Positions 1-8,329 are shown, counted from the stretch's first letter. The stretch is 64,000 bases of DNA from Thermohalobaculum sp965263335 (GCA_965263335.1 CBDHHE010000001.1:2294001-2358000), one strand, 5' to 3'. Made by a program: numbers and translations. The notes: generated by a model not told the origin, from the letters alone.

Positions 1-897
1 GACAAGTTCGGGTTCTTCGACTCGGCCGAGGTCATCGTCATCTCCGACGGCACTGCACGCCAGAACGCGATCCTCACCCAGTCGGTGGATGCGATCAACC
101 GGCCCGATCTCCGCGCCATGGAGGTGGTCAAACGTGCACCGCATCTGGCGATTCAGGACGTGCCGTCCAACCTGATGTTTACTGCACCAATGCGGGTCGA
201 CACTGAGTTCTTCAATGACAACAATGTCCGCATGGCGATCAAACACGGCATCAACCGCCAGGAGCTTCTCGACAAAGTGTTGTTCGGATACGGATCGCTC
301 GGCAACGACAATCCGATCGGGCCCGGCTTCAAGTACCACGCACCTGACATTGTCCAGAACACCTATGACCCGGACAAGGCAAAGTTCTATATGAAGCAGG
401 CCGGGCTCGACAGCCACACGGTGCCTTTGCACACATCCGATACGGCATTTGTCGGTGCAAATGATGCGGCGCAGCTGATCGCATCGTCGCTCGCCGGTGT
501 GGGCATCAACGTCAATGTCATCCGCGAGCCGCAAGACGGCTATTGGTCGAACGTCTGGAACGCCAAGCCATGGTGCAACTGCTACTGGGGTTCCCGACCT
601 GTCGAGGACATGATCCTGTCGATCCAGTACCTCTCCGATGCGCCCTGGAATGACACGGTCTCCAAGGACCCGCGCGTGGATGAATTGATCACCTCAGCGC
701 GGGCGGAGCTCGACGAGACGAAGCGCGCAGGACAGTACCGCGAAGTGCAGGAGCTCGTGAGCCAAAACTTCGGGAACGTCGTCTGGGCCTTCGGGTCCGA
801 CGTGGCGGTCGTCAACAAGAAGATTTCCTACGGCCAGATCGGTGGCGGCTGGGAGATGGACGGCGGACATTGCATCAAGCGCTGGTGGATGACCTGA
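1..897 (+). CDS. ABC transporter substrate-binding protein, family 5 (C-terminal part)
   Basis: The reading frame is open from the first base, so the start lies outside the window; 298 residues are visible. The text matches the C-terminal lobe of SBP_bac_5 (DppA/OppA-like) periplasmic binding proteins: 'NVRMAIKHGINRQELLD' is the typical 'R+A+++AIDR' region, followed by a 'P..GPG' segment, 'YDPDKAK', and a C-terminal 'W.....V..S' region. Such proteins bring peptides, opines or other amides to an ABC permease. No permease gene is next to it inside the window, so its partners would lie upstream. A strong hairpin follows the stop. The protein is distinct in sequence from the other family 5 binding protein at 33725-35293. 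Family is fairly certain; ligand unknown. Confidence 0.85.
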   Translation, partial: DKFGFFDSAEVIVISDGTARQNAILTQSVDAINRPDLRAMEVVKRAPHLAIQDVPSNLMFTAPMRVDTEFFNDNNVRMAIKHGINRQELLDKVLFGYGSLGNDNPIGPGFKYHAPDIVQNTYDPDKAKFYMKQAGLDSHTVPLHTSDTAFVGANDAAQLIASSLAGVGINVNVIREPQDGYWSNVWNAKPWCNCYWGSRPVEDMILSIQYLSDAPWNDTVSKDPRVDELITSARAELDETKRAGQYREVQELVSQNFGNVVWAFGSDVAVVNKKISYGQIGGGWEMDGGHCIKRWWMT

Positions 898-941
898 GGA
901 CTGAGAGACGCGACACAAAGTGTACATCGCGCGAAAAGATC

Positions 942-967
942 AAAGGCGGACCCGAGGGTCCGCCTTT
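942..967 (+). terminator. Intrinsic terminator-like hairpin after the binding protein gene
   Basis: A perfect 12-bp stem (942-953 with 956-967, arms AAAGGCGGACCC and GGGTCCGCCTTT) around a 2-base GA centre lies 45 bp after the stop at 897. The run after the stem is short (TTTCTG). It lies between two convergent transcription units and could serve both directions because the 5' arm begins with AAA. Confidence 0.7.
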
Positions 968-1017
968 CTGCATACTGAAGGCGAGCAGCTGATAACTGCC
1001 GCAGTCTGTTCGTGGTC

Positions 1018-1995
1018 CTAGTCCTTGAGGCGGCTGCGCAACACGATGATCCGGTCGGCGATCGCCCGACCATACTCTTCTAGCGCAAAGTGGCCGGTGT
1101 CGAGGATGTGGAACTCGACATCTTTCAGATCACGCTTGTAGGGGTGCGCGCCTTCTTCCGGGAAGATCGGATCGTTCTTACCCCACATCAAAAGCGTCGG
1201 CGGCTGGTGTTCGCGGAACAGTTTCTGCCACTCCGGGTATCGTCCTGGGTTGGTGCCATAGTCCAGAAACAACGCAAGCTGGATTTCCTGATTGCCCGGC
1301 CGATCCAACAGGTACTGTACGTGCCAATAGTTGTCCGCACTCACCCGCTCGGGGAATTGCATCCCAGTCTGGAACTGCCATTTCGTGCCATCAATCGTCA
1401 GAAATGGCCGCAGCTTGTCACCATTCTCTTTCGACGGATCCGCCCAGTAGGCCCGGATTGGGTCCCAGAACTCGAGCAACCCTTCTTCGTAGGCGTTGCC
1501 GTTCTGGATGACGAAGGCACTGACGCGTTCGGGATCGGCCTCGAACATCCGAAAGCCCACAGGTGCGCCATAGTCCATGAGATAGACAGCGTAGGTATCG
1601 ACACCTTTCCGATCGAGCAACTCCGTCATCATGGCTGCGATGTTGTCGAAGGTGTAGTCAAACTCGCTCACCAACGGCATGTCGGAAGCACCAAAGCCGG
1701 GGTAGTCCGGCGCGATCACGTGCCACTCCTGGGCAATCATCGGGATCAGGTCTCGGAACATGTGGCTAGACGTGGGGAAGCCATGCAGCAGGACGATCGT
1801 GGGATTGGACGGATCTCCTGCCTCCCGGTATGCAACGTTGACCTCTTGGATGATCTCCGAGCGGTACTTCACCAAGCTGACATCTTGCTCGACGGCAACG
1901 TCTTCAGCCAGAACAGATGCACTGCCGAGAGGCGTGAGCGCCATGGCCATTGCCACAATGGACGCGCGGGCGAGTTTGGGAAATGTAAGTCTCAT
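1018..1995 (-). CDS. Exported alpha/beta hydrolase (haloalkane dehalogenase/epoxide hydrolase type)
   Basis: 325 residues from the ATG at 1995. An upstream in-frame start at 2055 would overlap the preceding gene and push the signal peptide inside. Residues 1-30 form a signal peptide ending in ASVLA, so the enzyme is probably periplasmic. The alpha/beta hydrolase features are an HGFP oxyanion loop (about 71-74), a nucleophile elbow LMDYGAPVG with Asp about 141 instead of Ser, and DTGHFALEE with the catalytic His near the end. An Asp nucleophile is typical of haloalkane dehalogenases and epoxide hydrolases. It is 37 bp downstream of the FMN-binding protein gene and probably in the same transcript, under the divergent LysR regulator. 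Substrate is not predictable. Confidence 0.85.
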   Translation of the reverse strand: MRLTFPKLARASIVAMAMALTPLGSASVLAEDVAVEQDVSLVKYRSEIIQEVNVAYREAGDPSNPTIVLLHGFPTSSHMFRDLIPMIAQEWHVIAPDYPGFGASDMPLVSEFDYTFDNIAAMMTELLDRKGVDTYAVYLMDYGAPVGFRMFEADPERVSAFVIQNGNAYEEGLLEFWDPIRAYWADPSKENGDKLRPFLTIDGTKWQFQTGMQFPERVSADNYWHVQYLLDRPGNQEIQLALFLDYGTNPGRYPEWQKLFREHQPPTLLMWGKNDPIFPEEGAHPYKRDLKDVEFHILDTGHFALEEYGRAIADRIIVLRSRLKD

Positions 1996-2032
1996 GGTTT
2001 GGGTCCCTTCGGTTTGAGTTTTGGTGGGGCAG

Positions 2033-2671
2033 TCAGGCCGGGTTCCGGGCAGCACCCAGCAACTCGGTCAGTCGTTCGTTCTCGGCCTTGAGTTGAGCGA
2101 TCTCGCCACGGACGGGTTCGAGATGGTCTTCCAGTTCATCAAGCGTCAGGCGCTGTGGAATGTGCTGGGGGCAGTTCCAGTCAAACGCCTCCACGGTGAC
2201 TAGGACCGCGCGCTCCAGGCGGGCCCGGTACCCAGGCACCGTCAGCTCTGCCGTAAGCTCAGCGTCGTCGGCGAGCTCAACGGTGCGTGCGCGACCCAGT
2301 ATCTTCACGCGACGCCTGTTGGGATAATCGACCAGGATCAGCGCGACGCGATCATCCGCATTGAGGTTTCCAAGGCTGATGTACTGACGGTTTCCGCGAA
2401 AATCAGCATAGGCGATGGTGTGTTCGTCTAGAACCTTCAGAAAACCCGCAGGGCCACCCTTGAATTGAACGTATGGCCAGCCGGTCTCGGAGACGGTCGC
2501 TTGGTAGAAACCATCGCGAGCCTCGATAAACGTCGCTTCGGCCGGGCCAAGTCGACCATGGCTCCCGGCTCCGGGCTTCAGCATCTTGGCATAGTGCTTC
2601 GCGGAGCCGAGCCGATCCTGCTCTCGTTGCACGGCCGGGGTGAAGGTCAGTTCAAGAAACTTGTGCGCCAT
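2033..2671 (-). CDS. Pyridoxamine 5'-phosphate oxidase-family FMN-binding protein
   Basis: 212 residues. The split-barrel flavin-binding fold of the PPOx family is suggested by 'GWPYVQFKGGPAGFLKVLD', 'ADFRGNRQYISLGNL' and 'RVALILVDYPNRRRVKILGRA', the order seen in PPOx-like general stress and flavin reductase proteins. The C-terminal 35 residues ('LDELEDHLEPVRGEIAQLKAE') look like a short coiled coil. It is the first gene of a leftward unit with the exported hydrolase and is divergent from the LysR gene. Known relatives bind FMN, F420 or heme; the reaction cannot be assigned here. It is unlikely to be true PdxH, because neither the PdxH phosphate-binding pattern nor vitamin B6 gene neighbours are seen. 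Confidence 0.8.
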   Translation of the reverse strand: MAHKFLELTFTPAVQREQDRLGSAKHYAKMLKPGAGSHGRLGPAEATFIEARDGFYQATVSETGWPYVQFKGGPAGFLKVLDEHTIAYADFRGNRQYISLGNLNADDRVALILVDYPNRRRVKILGRARTVELADDAELTAELTVPGYRARLERAVLVTVEAFDWNCPQHIPQRLTLDELEDHLEPVRGEIAQLKAENERLTELLGAARNPA

Positions 2672-2753
2672 GTCATCCTCCGTTGCATTGCTGCTGGACC
2701 GAAAGATGGGAGATTTTGCATTTCTGATTAATACATATTATAAATCATATTTT

Positions 2754-2770
2754 ATTCCATATAGTGGAAT
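2754..2770. promoter_or_regulatory. LysR-type operator candidate (ATTCCA-N5-TGGAAT)
   Basis: A perfect 6-bp inverted repeat with a 5-bp centre lies 6 bp upstream of the LysR ATG at 2776, in an AT-rich stretch (2713-2770) between divergent genes. It contains the T-N11-A core (T2756, A2768) known for LysR regulators. The position suggests autorepression and control of the divergent hydrolase unit. Confidence 0.5.
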
Positions 2771-2775
2771 TATGC

Positions 2776-3681
2776 ATGGACCGCTTCACCGAGCTGGAAA
2801 CCTTCATTGCCGTGGCCGAAGCAGGTGGTTTCAATGCCGCCGCCCGACGATTGAACCGCTCCCCTCCGTCAGTGACACGGATAATTTCCGGGCTGGAACA
2901 GAGGATAGGAACACGGCTCTTCACCCGCACCACACGCCAAATCGCATTCACGGAAGCGGGAGAGCGGCTGTTCACGGATGCCAGGCGCTTGGTGAACGAT
3001 CTCGAGATCGCAGAGGCGTCCGCCGCTGGCGCGCATCAGGAACCGCAAGGCGTCCTGTCGGTCACAGCGCCCACCATCTTCGGTCGCGTGTGCATTGCTC
3101 CGGTGCTGCGAAGTTTCCTCGATCTGAATCCAAGGGTGAGCGTGCAGGCACTCTTCGTCGACAGGATTGTGAACCTGATTGAAGAAGGTCTAGATGTCGC
3201 AGTCCGAATTGGTGAACTGCCCGACTCAAGCCTCACCGCAGTTCGGGTGGGAGCCGTGCGCCATGTCGTGGTGGCATCCCCTGCCTATCTGCAGGCGCGT
3301 GGCCGACCCGAAATGCCTGAACACCTGACTCATCACCGTCTCGTTTCAGCAAGTCAAATGACGCAAGCGGACAGCTGGCAGTTTGTAGCGGCAGGGCAAA
3401 AGCGAAGCGTGCCCATACGTGCGGCGTTTGTGGCGAACAACATCGATGTCTCGATCGATGCAGCTCTCTCGGGCTGGGCAGTTACGCGCGTGCTGTCCTA
3501 TCAGGTCGCTGATGCGCTTCGATCCGGCAAGTTGGTTGAACTGCTTCCGGGCTTCGAGGACCGAGAGATACCGATTCACCTTGTACACGCGGAGGGACCG
3601 TTGCGCGCCGCCAAGATACGAGTGTTCGTAGACCATGCGGCACAAGCGCTGCGCAAGCAGGCCCAAGACTGGGTTGGCTGA
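2776..3681 (+). CDS. LysR-family transcriptional regulator
   Basis: 301 residues from the ATG at 2776; an in-frame GTG at 2764 lies inside the operator dyad and is less likely. The N-terminal winged helix-turn-helix is clear: 'FTELETFIAVAEAGGFNAAARRLNRSP', then 'SVTRIISGLEQRIGTRLFTRTTR'. The remainder is the periplasmic-binding-protein-like effector domain (about 90-295) with 'GVLSVTAP' and 'EGLDVAVRIGELPDSSL'. This form is common in the PA0477/CrgA-like group. It is divergently placed to the FMN-binding protein and exported hydrolase, so it probably controls them. The effector is unknown. Confidence 0.92.
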   Translation: MDRFTELETFIAVAEAGGFNAAARRLNRSPPSVTRIISGLEQRIGTRLFTRTTRQIAFTEAGERLFTDARRLVNDLEIAEASAAGAHQEPQGVLSVTAPTIFGRVCIAPVLRSFLDLNPRVSVQALFVDRIVNLIEEGLDVAVRIGELPDSSLTAVRVGAVRHVVVASPAYLQARGRPEMPEHLTHHRLVSASQMTQADSWQFVAAGQKRSVPIRAAFVANNIDVSIDAALSGWAVTRVLSYQVADALRSGKLVELLPGFEDREIPIHLVHAEGPLRAAKIRVFVDHAAQALRKQAQDWVG

Positions 3682-4019
3682 CGCTTCTCGCTCCAGCCCA
3701 CGGCCCACGAAGCGACACCACGTGCCGCTCTCGCCCAGGACTAAAGCCAACTCAGACCTTGTAGCGCAGGGTTCGGGCATCTCTGCATGGCGACTGTGCA
3801 GGGCTGCGCGTTCATGCAAATCAGCAGGCAAATTATAGTCCGCGCTGTGCCGCAGATGCGGCATCGAACTTGTCACAACGCGGTCAGCACACCCGCCCTA
3901 CTCGCTTTGGAATTTCACGTCGTTTCTTTTTGATCCGGGCTTTTTGATCAAAACCCCAAGGCTGCGAGGCCTGGAGATTCATCGATGACGCGGCGCGTCG
4001 CACGTATCGGAGACCCAGC
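3682..4019. other. Intergenic region between LysR gene and RTX gene
   Basis: No gene is supported here. Open frames on the minus strand (for example 3346-3876) overlap the LysR gene and have no Shine-Dalgarno site or family resemblance. The visible structure is a direct repeat of TTTTTGATC (3929-3949) whose second copy forms the palindrome TTTTGATCAAAA at 3942-3953. Otherwise the stretch looks like the leader of the RTX gene. Confidence 0.4.
3942..3953. promoter_or_regulatory. 12-bp palindrome upstream of the RTX gene
   Basis: TTTTGATCAAAA is a perfect palindrome 66 bp before the RTX start. The half site resembles the FNR/CRP half TTGAT, but the N4 spacer needed for an FNR box is absent, so no regulator is assigned. 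Confidence 0.25.
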
Positions 4020-5345
4020 ATGACGTTCTACCAGTATCTCGACACATTCTACGGCACCAACTTGAGCAGTCTCGCAGACAATGGAGCTGATCCAGCTCCT
4101 GAAGCTGGTCCAACGGTTGCCGGGAAACACACAATCGCTGAAGAGCAAGAGCTCACGTCGCTCGGCAGCAGCGGCCTCGCCAAACACTCCATAGCGTTGC
4201 CTATGGAGTACGGACTGACCTACCCGTCTGAGCCTCTGGACATGGCGGCATCGCGCACGCTGGCGATGGAACAGTCGGTGTTCTCCGAGGCGGTGATCGA
4301 GGGGCAAAGACCGATGGTCCTGTTCAATCCCGCGCAAAAGTTCTCGGATCCGTATGTCCTCGGAGATGACGAGGACAACATTCTGTACGGCGACGAGCAG
4401 GGCAACATCATTCGGGGCTTCGGCGGCGACGACGAGATGTTCGGCCTCGATGGCGATGACCAGATGTTTGGCGGAGACGGCGACGACCACATGGAGGGCG
4501 GCGACGGTTTCGATTGGCTAGAGGGGGGTGAAGGGGACGACACCTATGATGGGGGTGCTCTGAGCGATTGGGCATCGTTCCTCACCAACGCCGACATGCA
4601 CATCGACCTGCAGAACGGCGTTGCGACTGGTGAGGGGAATGACACGCTGATCAGCATCGAAAACGCAGATACCGGAATGGGCACCGGCAATGACACGATG
4701 TTCGGCTCAGATGTCAGAAACATTCTCAATAGCGGTGTGGGAGACGACATTCTCTTTGGCTTCCTTGGTGATGATGCTCTGCAGGCCGGCGGTGGCAACG
4801 ACTTCCTGTCCGGAGGGGAAGGCGATGACTATGTCAACGGTGCTTACGGTTCCGACATCCTGCTTGGCGACGAAGGCGACGATGAGCTCAAGGGCTTTCA
4901 GGATGACGATCTTCTGATCGGCGGCCTCGGTTCGGATGAAATCACAGGCGGAACAGGTTCGGATGTGTTTCGCTGGCGGCCCGGTGATCTTGGCATGGAC
5001 ACGCTTGTGGACTTCACACTGGGAGAAGACCTGCTCGATTTCGCCGACAACTTCCTCGCAGAGGAGATCGGACTTGGCGTCGCTTGGACTGATGTCTTCC
5101 TAACCGTCTACGCTGGCGCTGACACGCTGCTTGCGGCGAACACGGCCGAAGCTGGTTGGCAATGGATCGCGAGGCTGGAGGGTATCACTCAGGAAGAAGC
5201 AATCGCCGCTTTCGACGAAGGCTCGATCCTGGCTGACAGTGATGTGGACGGGTTCGCCATTCCTCCAGACCCGGCTGATGCTGGTGGCGGTTGGCAAATC
5301 GCTCAACAGCTCGTGGAGTTCGAAACCGACTCGATCTGGATGTAA
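4020..5345 (+). CDS. RTX (hemolysin-type) calcium-binding protein, probably type I secreted
   Basis: 441 residues, very acidic. Residues about 118-180 and 225-310 hold tandem glycine-rich nonapeptides of the GGxGxDxUx type ('GGDGDDHMEG', 'GGEGDDYVNG', 'GGLGSDEITG'), which form a Ca2+-binding beta-roll. After the repeats comes 'GSDVFRWRPGDLGMDTLVDFTLGEDLLDF', the usual transition in front of a C-terminal type I secretion signal. There is no N-terminal Sec signal, as expected for this route. The first 110 residues match no domain I recognise. GGAG lies 7 bp before the ATG. No ABC/MFP secretion genes are adjacent. A role as adhesin or extracellular enzyme cannot be decided. Confidence 0.88.
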   Translation: MTFYQYLDTFYGTNLSSLADNGADPAPEAGPTVAGKHTIAEEQELTSLGSSGLAKHSIALPMEYGLTYPSEPLDMAASRTLAMEQSVFSEAVIEGQRPMVLFNPAQKFSDPYVLGDDEDNILYGDEQGNIIRGFGGDDEMFGLDGDDQMFGGDGDDHMEGGDGFDWLEGGEGDDTYDGGALSDWASFLTNADMHIDLQNGVATGEGNDTLISIENADTGMGTGNDTMFGSDVRNILNSGVGDDILFGFLGDDALQAGGGNDFLSGGEGDDYVNGAYGSDILLGDEGDDELKGFQDDDLLIGGLGSDEITGGTGSDVFRWRPGDLGMDTLVDFTLGEDLLDFADNFLAEEIGLGVAWTDVFLTVYAGADTLLAANTAEAGWQWIARLEGITQEEAIAAFDEGSILADSDVDGFAIPPDPADAGGGWQIAQQLVEFETDSIWM

Positions 5346-5419
5346 GTGATCGCTGCGACGCCACACACCTATTCCGAAGCGAACTCGCTCTCCAGCAAGT
5401 CATCCGGAAGCGTCGCTCA

Positions 5420-5456
5420 CCCGGTCCGGCCTGTTCACCGCAGGTCCAGGACCGGG
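5420..5456 (+). terminator. Long hairpin after the RTX gene
   Basis: CCCGGTCC (5420-5427) pairs with GGACCGGG (5449-5456), with a further inner CCTG/CAGG pairing. A second small hairpin (GGCTGC/GCAGCC, 5461-5477) follows. No clear U tract is present. It lies 75 bp after the RTX stop and probably ends or attenuates its transcript before the DUF1194 gene. Confidence 0.4.
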
Positions 5457-5612
5457 CCTCGGCTGCGTTTTGCAGCCAGCGCCAAAGAGAATGACGCCAG
5501 ACGCCGATCATCAGCCCATTGTCCCCCGGCGATCTGCGCGAAATGGAAGCAGCCTGTAGCGGCAGGCCGGATGCGGCTCGACAGAGCGAGCGATTCCCAG
5601 TTCACTCACCTC

Positions 5613-6395
5613 ATGCGTTCAACGATCATCAGCCTTGTAGCCGCATTGGGGATCGCAGGATCTTCTTCCGCGGAAGTTCCGGTCGACTTGGAGCTGATCC
5701 TCGCGATCGACGTGTCGCGATCGATGACGCCACGCGAACTTGAAATCCAGCGACGCGGTTACGCCGAGGCTCTTGTCAGCGATGATGTTGTGCAGGCAAT
5801 CGGGCTTGGACCACACGGGCAAATTGCGCTGATGTATGTTGAATGGGCGGGATACTACTCCCAGCGCCAGATCGTAGACTGGTCTCTCATCCGGACACGA
5901 GAGGATGCAAAGGCGTTCGCGGAGCGGCTGACAGCCGATTTCAATGAAGCGCTTAGACGGACTTCGATTTCGGGGATCATCGAATATGCGATCCCACGTT
6001 TTGAACAGAACGGCTATGATGGGCAAAGGCACGTCATCGACATTTCCGGAGACGGCCCGAACAATCAGGGCAGACCCGTTCTCTCAGCCCGCGCTGATGC
6101 CGAAGCGCGAAACATCACAATCAATGGGCTCCCGCTAATGACCCGCGAGGGCATGGGCTCCCAGTGGCATCTCGATGACCTCGATCAGTACTATCGTCAC
6201 TGCGTGATCACGGGACCAACCGCTTTCGTCATCCCGGTGCTAAAGTGGGAGGACTTTCCGGCCGCCGTTCGGCAGAAGCTGGTGCTGGAGCTGGTCAACC
6301 AGCTGCCAGAACACGAGCATGTACATCACGCGGAAGGCTACGACTGCCTGATCGGCGAGAAGATCTGGGAAGACATCATGGGTGACTGGAACTGA
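5613..6395 (+). CDS. DUF1194 (von Willebrand factor A-like) secreted protein
   Basis: 260 residues from the ATG at 5613. The frame is open further upstream, but that part shows no conserved character and the 5613 start gives a clean signal peptide (MRSTIISLVAALGIAGSSSAE). The mature protein begins with 'DLELILAIDVSRSMT', a MIDAS-type DxSxS metal site of VWA folds, and continues as DUF1194: 'QIALMYVEWAGYYSQRQIVDW', 'RRTSISGIIEYA', 'VIDISGDGPNNQGRPV'. It ends with 'CLIGEKIWEDI'. DUF1194 proteins are common in alphaproteobacteria and have no assigned function; the fold suggests metal-dependent protein binding in the periplasm. It follows the RTX gene in the same direction. Confidence 0.88.
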   Translation: MRSTIISLVAALGIAGSSSAEVPVDLELILAIDVSRSMTPRELEIQRRGYAEALVSDDVVQAIGLGPHGQIALMYVEWAGYYSQRQIVDWSLIRTREDAKAFAERLTADFNEALRRTSISGIIEYAIPRFEQNGYDGQRHVIDISGDGPNNQGRPVLSARADAEARNITINGLPLMTREGMGSQWHLDDLDQYYRHCVITGPTAFVIPVLKWEDFPAAVRQKLVLELVNQLPEHEHVHHAEGYDCLIGEKIWEDIMGDWN

Positions 6396-6459
6396 TGCGC
6401 TCGACGTGCGTCTGCGGGCCAGAGCGAAAAATAGTTTGCTCAGCTGTTGTCCAAATACT

Positions 6460-7083
6460 TCATAGGTTCCGTTTCATGTGCTCGAAGATCGCCTTCCGGC
6501 AGGCGGCCTGATCTCGGGCCAGAGCAGCATCGACGATCGCTTGGTGCTCGACGATGATCGCCTCGAAGTAGTTGTTGCCGAAGTCACGCTGCACTCCCAC
6601 AAGCTGTTGACGAAACTGAAGATAAACGCGCCCGAAGGTTTCGATCAGCAAGGGCGACGCACAAGACGATATCAGAGTCTCGTGAAACTCGAGTTCGGCG
6701 TCGGTCCAGAGCGGCATGAAAGGTTGTACATCGACTTCTTGCGCGATCTGGCGTTCGATGTGGAGAAGCTTGTGGTGGGCGGCAGCAAGCTCGGCTTCCC
6801 AGGCCACACCACCGCGCTCCATTGATGCAGCTGCCCCTTCGCTTTCAAGCAGGATCCGGAACCTCGCAACGTCACGACGACGCTCCAACGAGCTCGGGGT
6901 TGCGCGAAACCCGCGCTGCATCTGGAACTCGACCAGACCAATGCCGCACAGTCGCATCAGCACGTCGCGCACGGTGTTCGGGGAGCAATCGTAGTTTCCT
7001 TGCAGTTCGGCGGGCTTGAGCTTGACCCCGGACGCAAGCCCACCCGAGACGAGCTTGGCTTTCAAGTCGTCATAGATGTCCAA
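6460..7083 (-). CDS. GntR-family regulator with FCD domain
   Basis: 207 residues from a TTG at 7083. An N-terminal winged helix (about 1-65: 'DIYDDLKAKLVSGGLASGVKLKPAELQ', 'NTVRDVLMRLCGIGLVEFQMQRGF') is followed by an all-helical FCD ligand domain (about 72-205) with 'DAELEFHETLISSCASPLL' and a late 'EHQAIVDAALARD' segment; the histidines are the usual metal ligands. The start is unusual: no ATG or GTG is in frame, and the only good ribosome binding site (GAGGAG, 7112-7117) lies 7 bp before an ATC at 7104-7102. It is divergent from the TRAP operon and probably represses it until a carboxylic acid ligand is bound. Confidence 0.88.
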   Translation of the reverse strand: MDIYDDLKAKLVSGGLASGVKLKPAELQGNYDCSPNTVRDVLMRLCGIGLVEFQMQRGFRATPSSLERRRDVARFRILLESEGAAASMERGGVAWEAELAAAHHKLLHIERQIAQEVDVQPFMPLWTDAELEFHETLISSCASPLLIETFGRVYLQFRQQLVGVQRDFGNNYFEAIIVEHQAIVDAALARDQAACRKAIFEHMKRNL

Positions 7084-7162
7084 GCTGTCGAACCGTCGGT
7101 TGATGGCGGGTCTCCTCGCGTTCGAATTTACGGCAGAATTTTGATATTTCTACTTGGATTCT

Positions 7163-7178
7163 GAATTTTTGAAAATTC
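7163..7178. promoter_or_regulatory. GntR-type operator candidate (GAATTTT-TG-AAAATTC)
   Basis: A perfect 7-bp inverted repeat with a TG centre sits in the AT-rich gap between the GntR regulator and the TRAP binding protein. Dyads of this size are usual for FCD-type GntR proteins. It lies about 105 bp upstream of the TRAP start at 7284 and about 60-80 bp upstream of the regulator start. Confidence 0.45.
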
Positions 7179-7283
7179 CAAAAATCGGTTGTCCCCCCTA
7201 TGAACCGTTGGTAGTGTCCAGCTTCAACGTCCGACGCTGCCGACAAGAACGGCCGGACTGGGATGAAAACCGGGAGGACCACC

Positions 7284-8303
7284 ATGAGAAAGTTCACACT
7301 CGCGGCAGCAGCCGTCAGTGCCTTTGCCCTCGGCGCCAGCGCCGCGATGGCGCAAACCACAAACCTGCGCATTCAGACTCACTTCTCACCCGAAACGCTG
7401 TCGGGCCAGATGGCGGCGAAATACATCGAAGACATCCAGGAGATGTCGAACGGCGAAATCCAGGTCGAGATGTTTTACGCCTCGTCAGTTGTGAAATCTG
7501 CCGAGACATTCGACGCTGCGGCAACCGGCATTCTCGATTGCGATATGACCGGTGGGTCTTACCAGACCGGCAAGAACCCGGCTTTCCAGTTTGCGGGCGA
7601 CCTTATGGGTGGCTACGCCAATCCCTACCAGCAGATGGCCTGGCTGCTGCATGGTGGCGGACGCGAGGCGGTCAACACGCTCTATAACGATCACAACATG
7701 GAGTTCGTCGGCTGGTGGATTCCCGGACCAGAATCGCTGAGCTCCACCGCCCCGATCCGCGGCGTAGAAGACTTCAAGGATTGGAAGTTCCGCTCGCCCC
7801 CGGGAATGGCGACACTGGTGTTCAAGAACCTCGGCGCCTCACCGATCGTGATGGACTTCAACGAGATTTTCACAGCGCTCGAGACCGGGATCATCGACGG
7901 CGCGGACGCGGCCAACCTGACCAACAACATTGGCCTTGGTCTCTACGACATAGCCAAGCACACCAACTACCCCGGCTTCCACTCGATGCCGGCGGACCAT
8001 TTGGCCTGCCGCAAGGATGTCTGGGATGCGATGCCGGCACACCACAAGAAAATCATGGAAGTGGCGATGGACAGCCTGGCGCTGCACAATGCCACCATCA
8101 ATGAGGTCAAGAACTCGCAGAACGCCGTCGATCTTCGCGCCAAGGGCGTGAACCTTTACGAATGGTCACCGGAAGAGCTGAGCAAGTTTCGCACCGCAGT
8201 AAAAGCTGGCTGGACCGAGTTCGCAACGACCCCGGAAGCAAAGGCCCTGTTGCAGAGCCACATCGATTTCCTCGTCGGCATGGGTGCGATGTCAGCCGAG
8301 TGA
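7284..8303 (+). CDS. dctP: TRAP transporter solute-binding protein (DctP family)
   Basis: 339 residues. The ATG at 7284 follows GGAGGA by 5 bp and starts a signal peptide (AMA-Q, about residue 23). The mature protein is a DctP-type periplasmic carboxylate-binding protein: 'LRIQTHFSPETLSGQMAAKYIEDIQEMSNGEIQVEMF', 'WKFRSPPGMATLVFKNLGASPIVMDFNEIFTALETGIIDGADAANLTNN'. The 'FRSPPG' segment carries the arginine that normally holds the ligand carboxylate, and 'ALETGIIDGAD' is the family hallmark. It delivers substrate to the DctQM membrane unit encoded next. The ligand is unknown; members with 'SPPGM' at this site are often linked to keto acids or aromatic acids, which is only an inference here. Confidence 0.92.
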   Translation: MRKFTLAAAAVSAFALGASAAMAQTTNLRIQTHFSPETLSGQMAAKYIEDIQEMSNGEIQVEMFYASSVVKSAETFDAAATGILDCDMTGGSYQTGKNPAFQFAGDLMGGYANPYQQMAWLLHGGGREAVNTLYNDHNMEFVGWWIPGPESLSSTAPIRGVEDFKDWKFRSPPGMATLVFKNLGASPIVMDFNEIFTALETGIIDGADAANLTNNIGLGLYDIAKHTNYPGFHSMPADHLACRKDVWDAMPAHHKKIMEVAMDSLALHNATINEVKNSQNAVDLRAKGVNLYEWSPEELSKFRTAVKAGWTEFATTPEAKALLQSHIDFLVGMGAMSAE

Positions 8304-8329
8304 GGTCCTACCGAATGCATAGTTTGCGG

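Noticed and set aside
1090..2091. Plus-strand open frame opposite the exported hydrolase gene
   Set aside because: The minus-strand hydrolase has a signal peptide and catalytic motifs; the opposite frame has no start signal or domain.
3929..3953. FNR box upstream of the RTX gene
   Set aside because: TTGAT and ATCAA halves are present, but the spacing is not four bases, so the FNR/CRP pattern is not met.
5346..5612. N-terminal extension of the DUF1194 protein
   Set aside because: It would bury a normal signal peptide, contains the hairpins after the RTX gene and has no conserved character.
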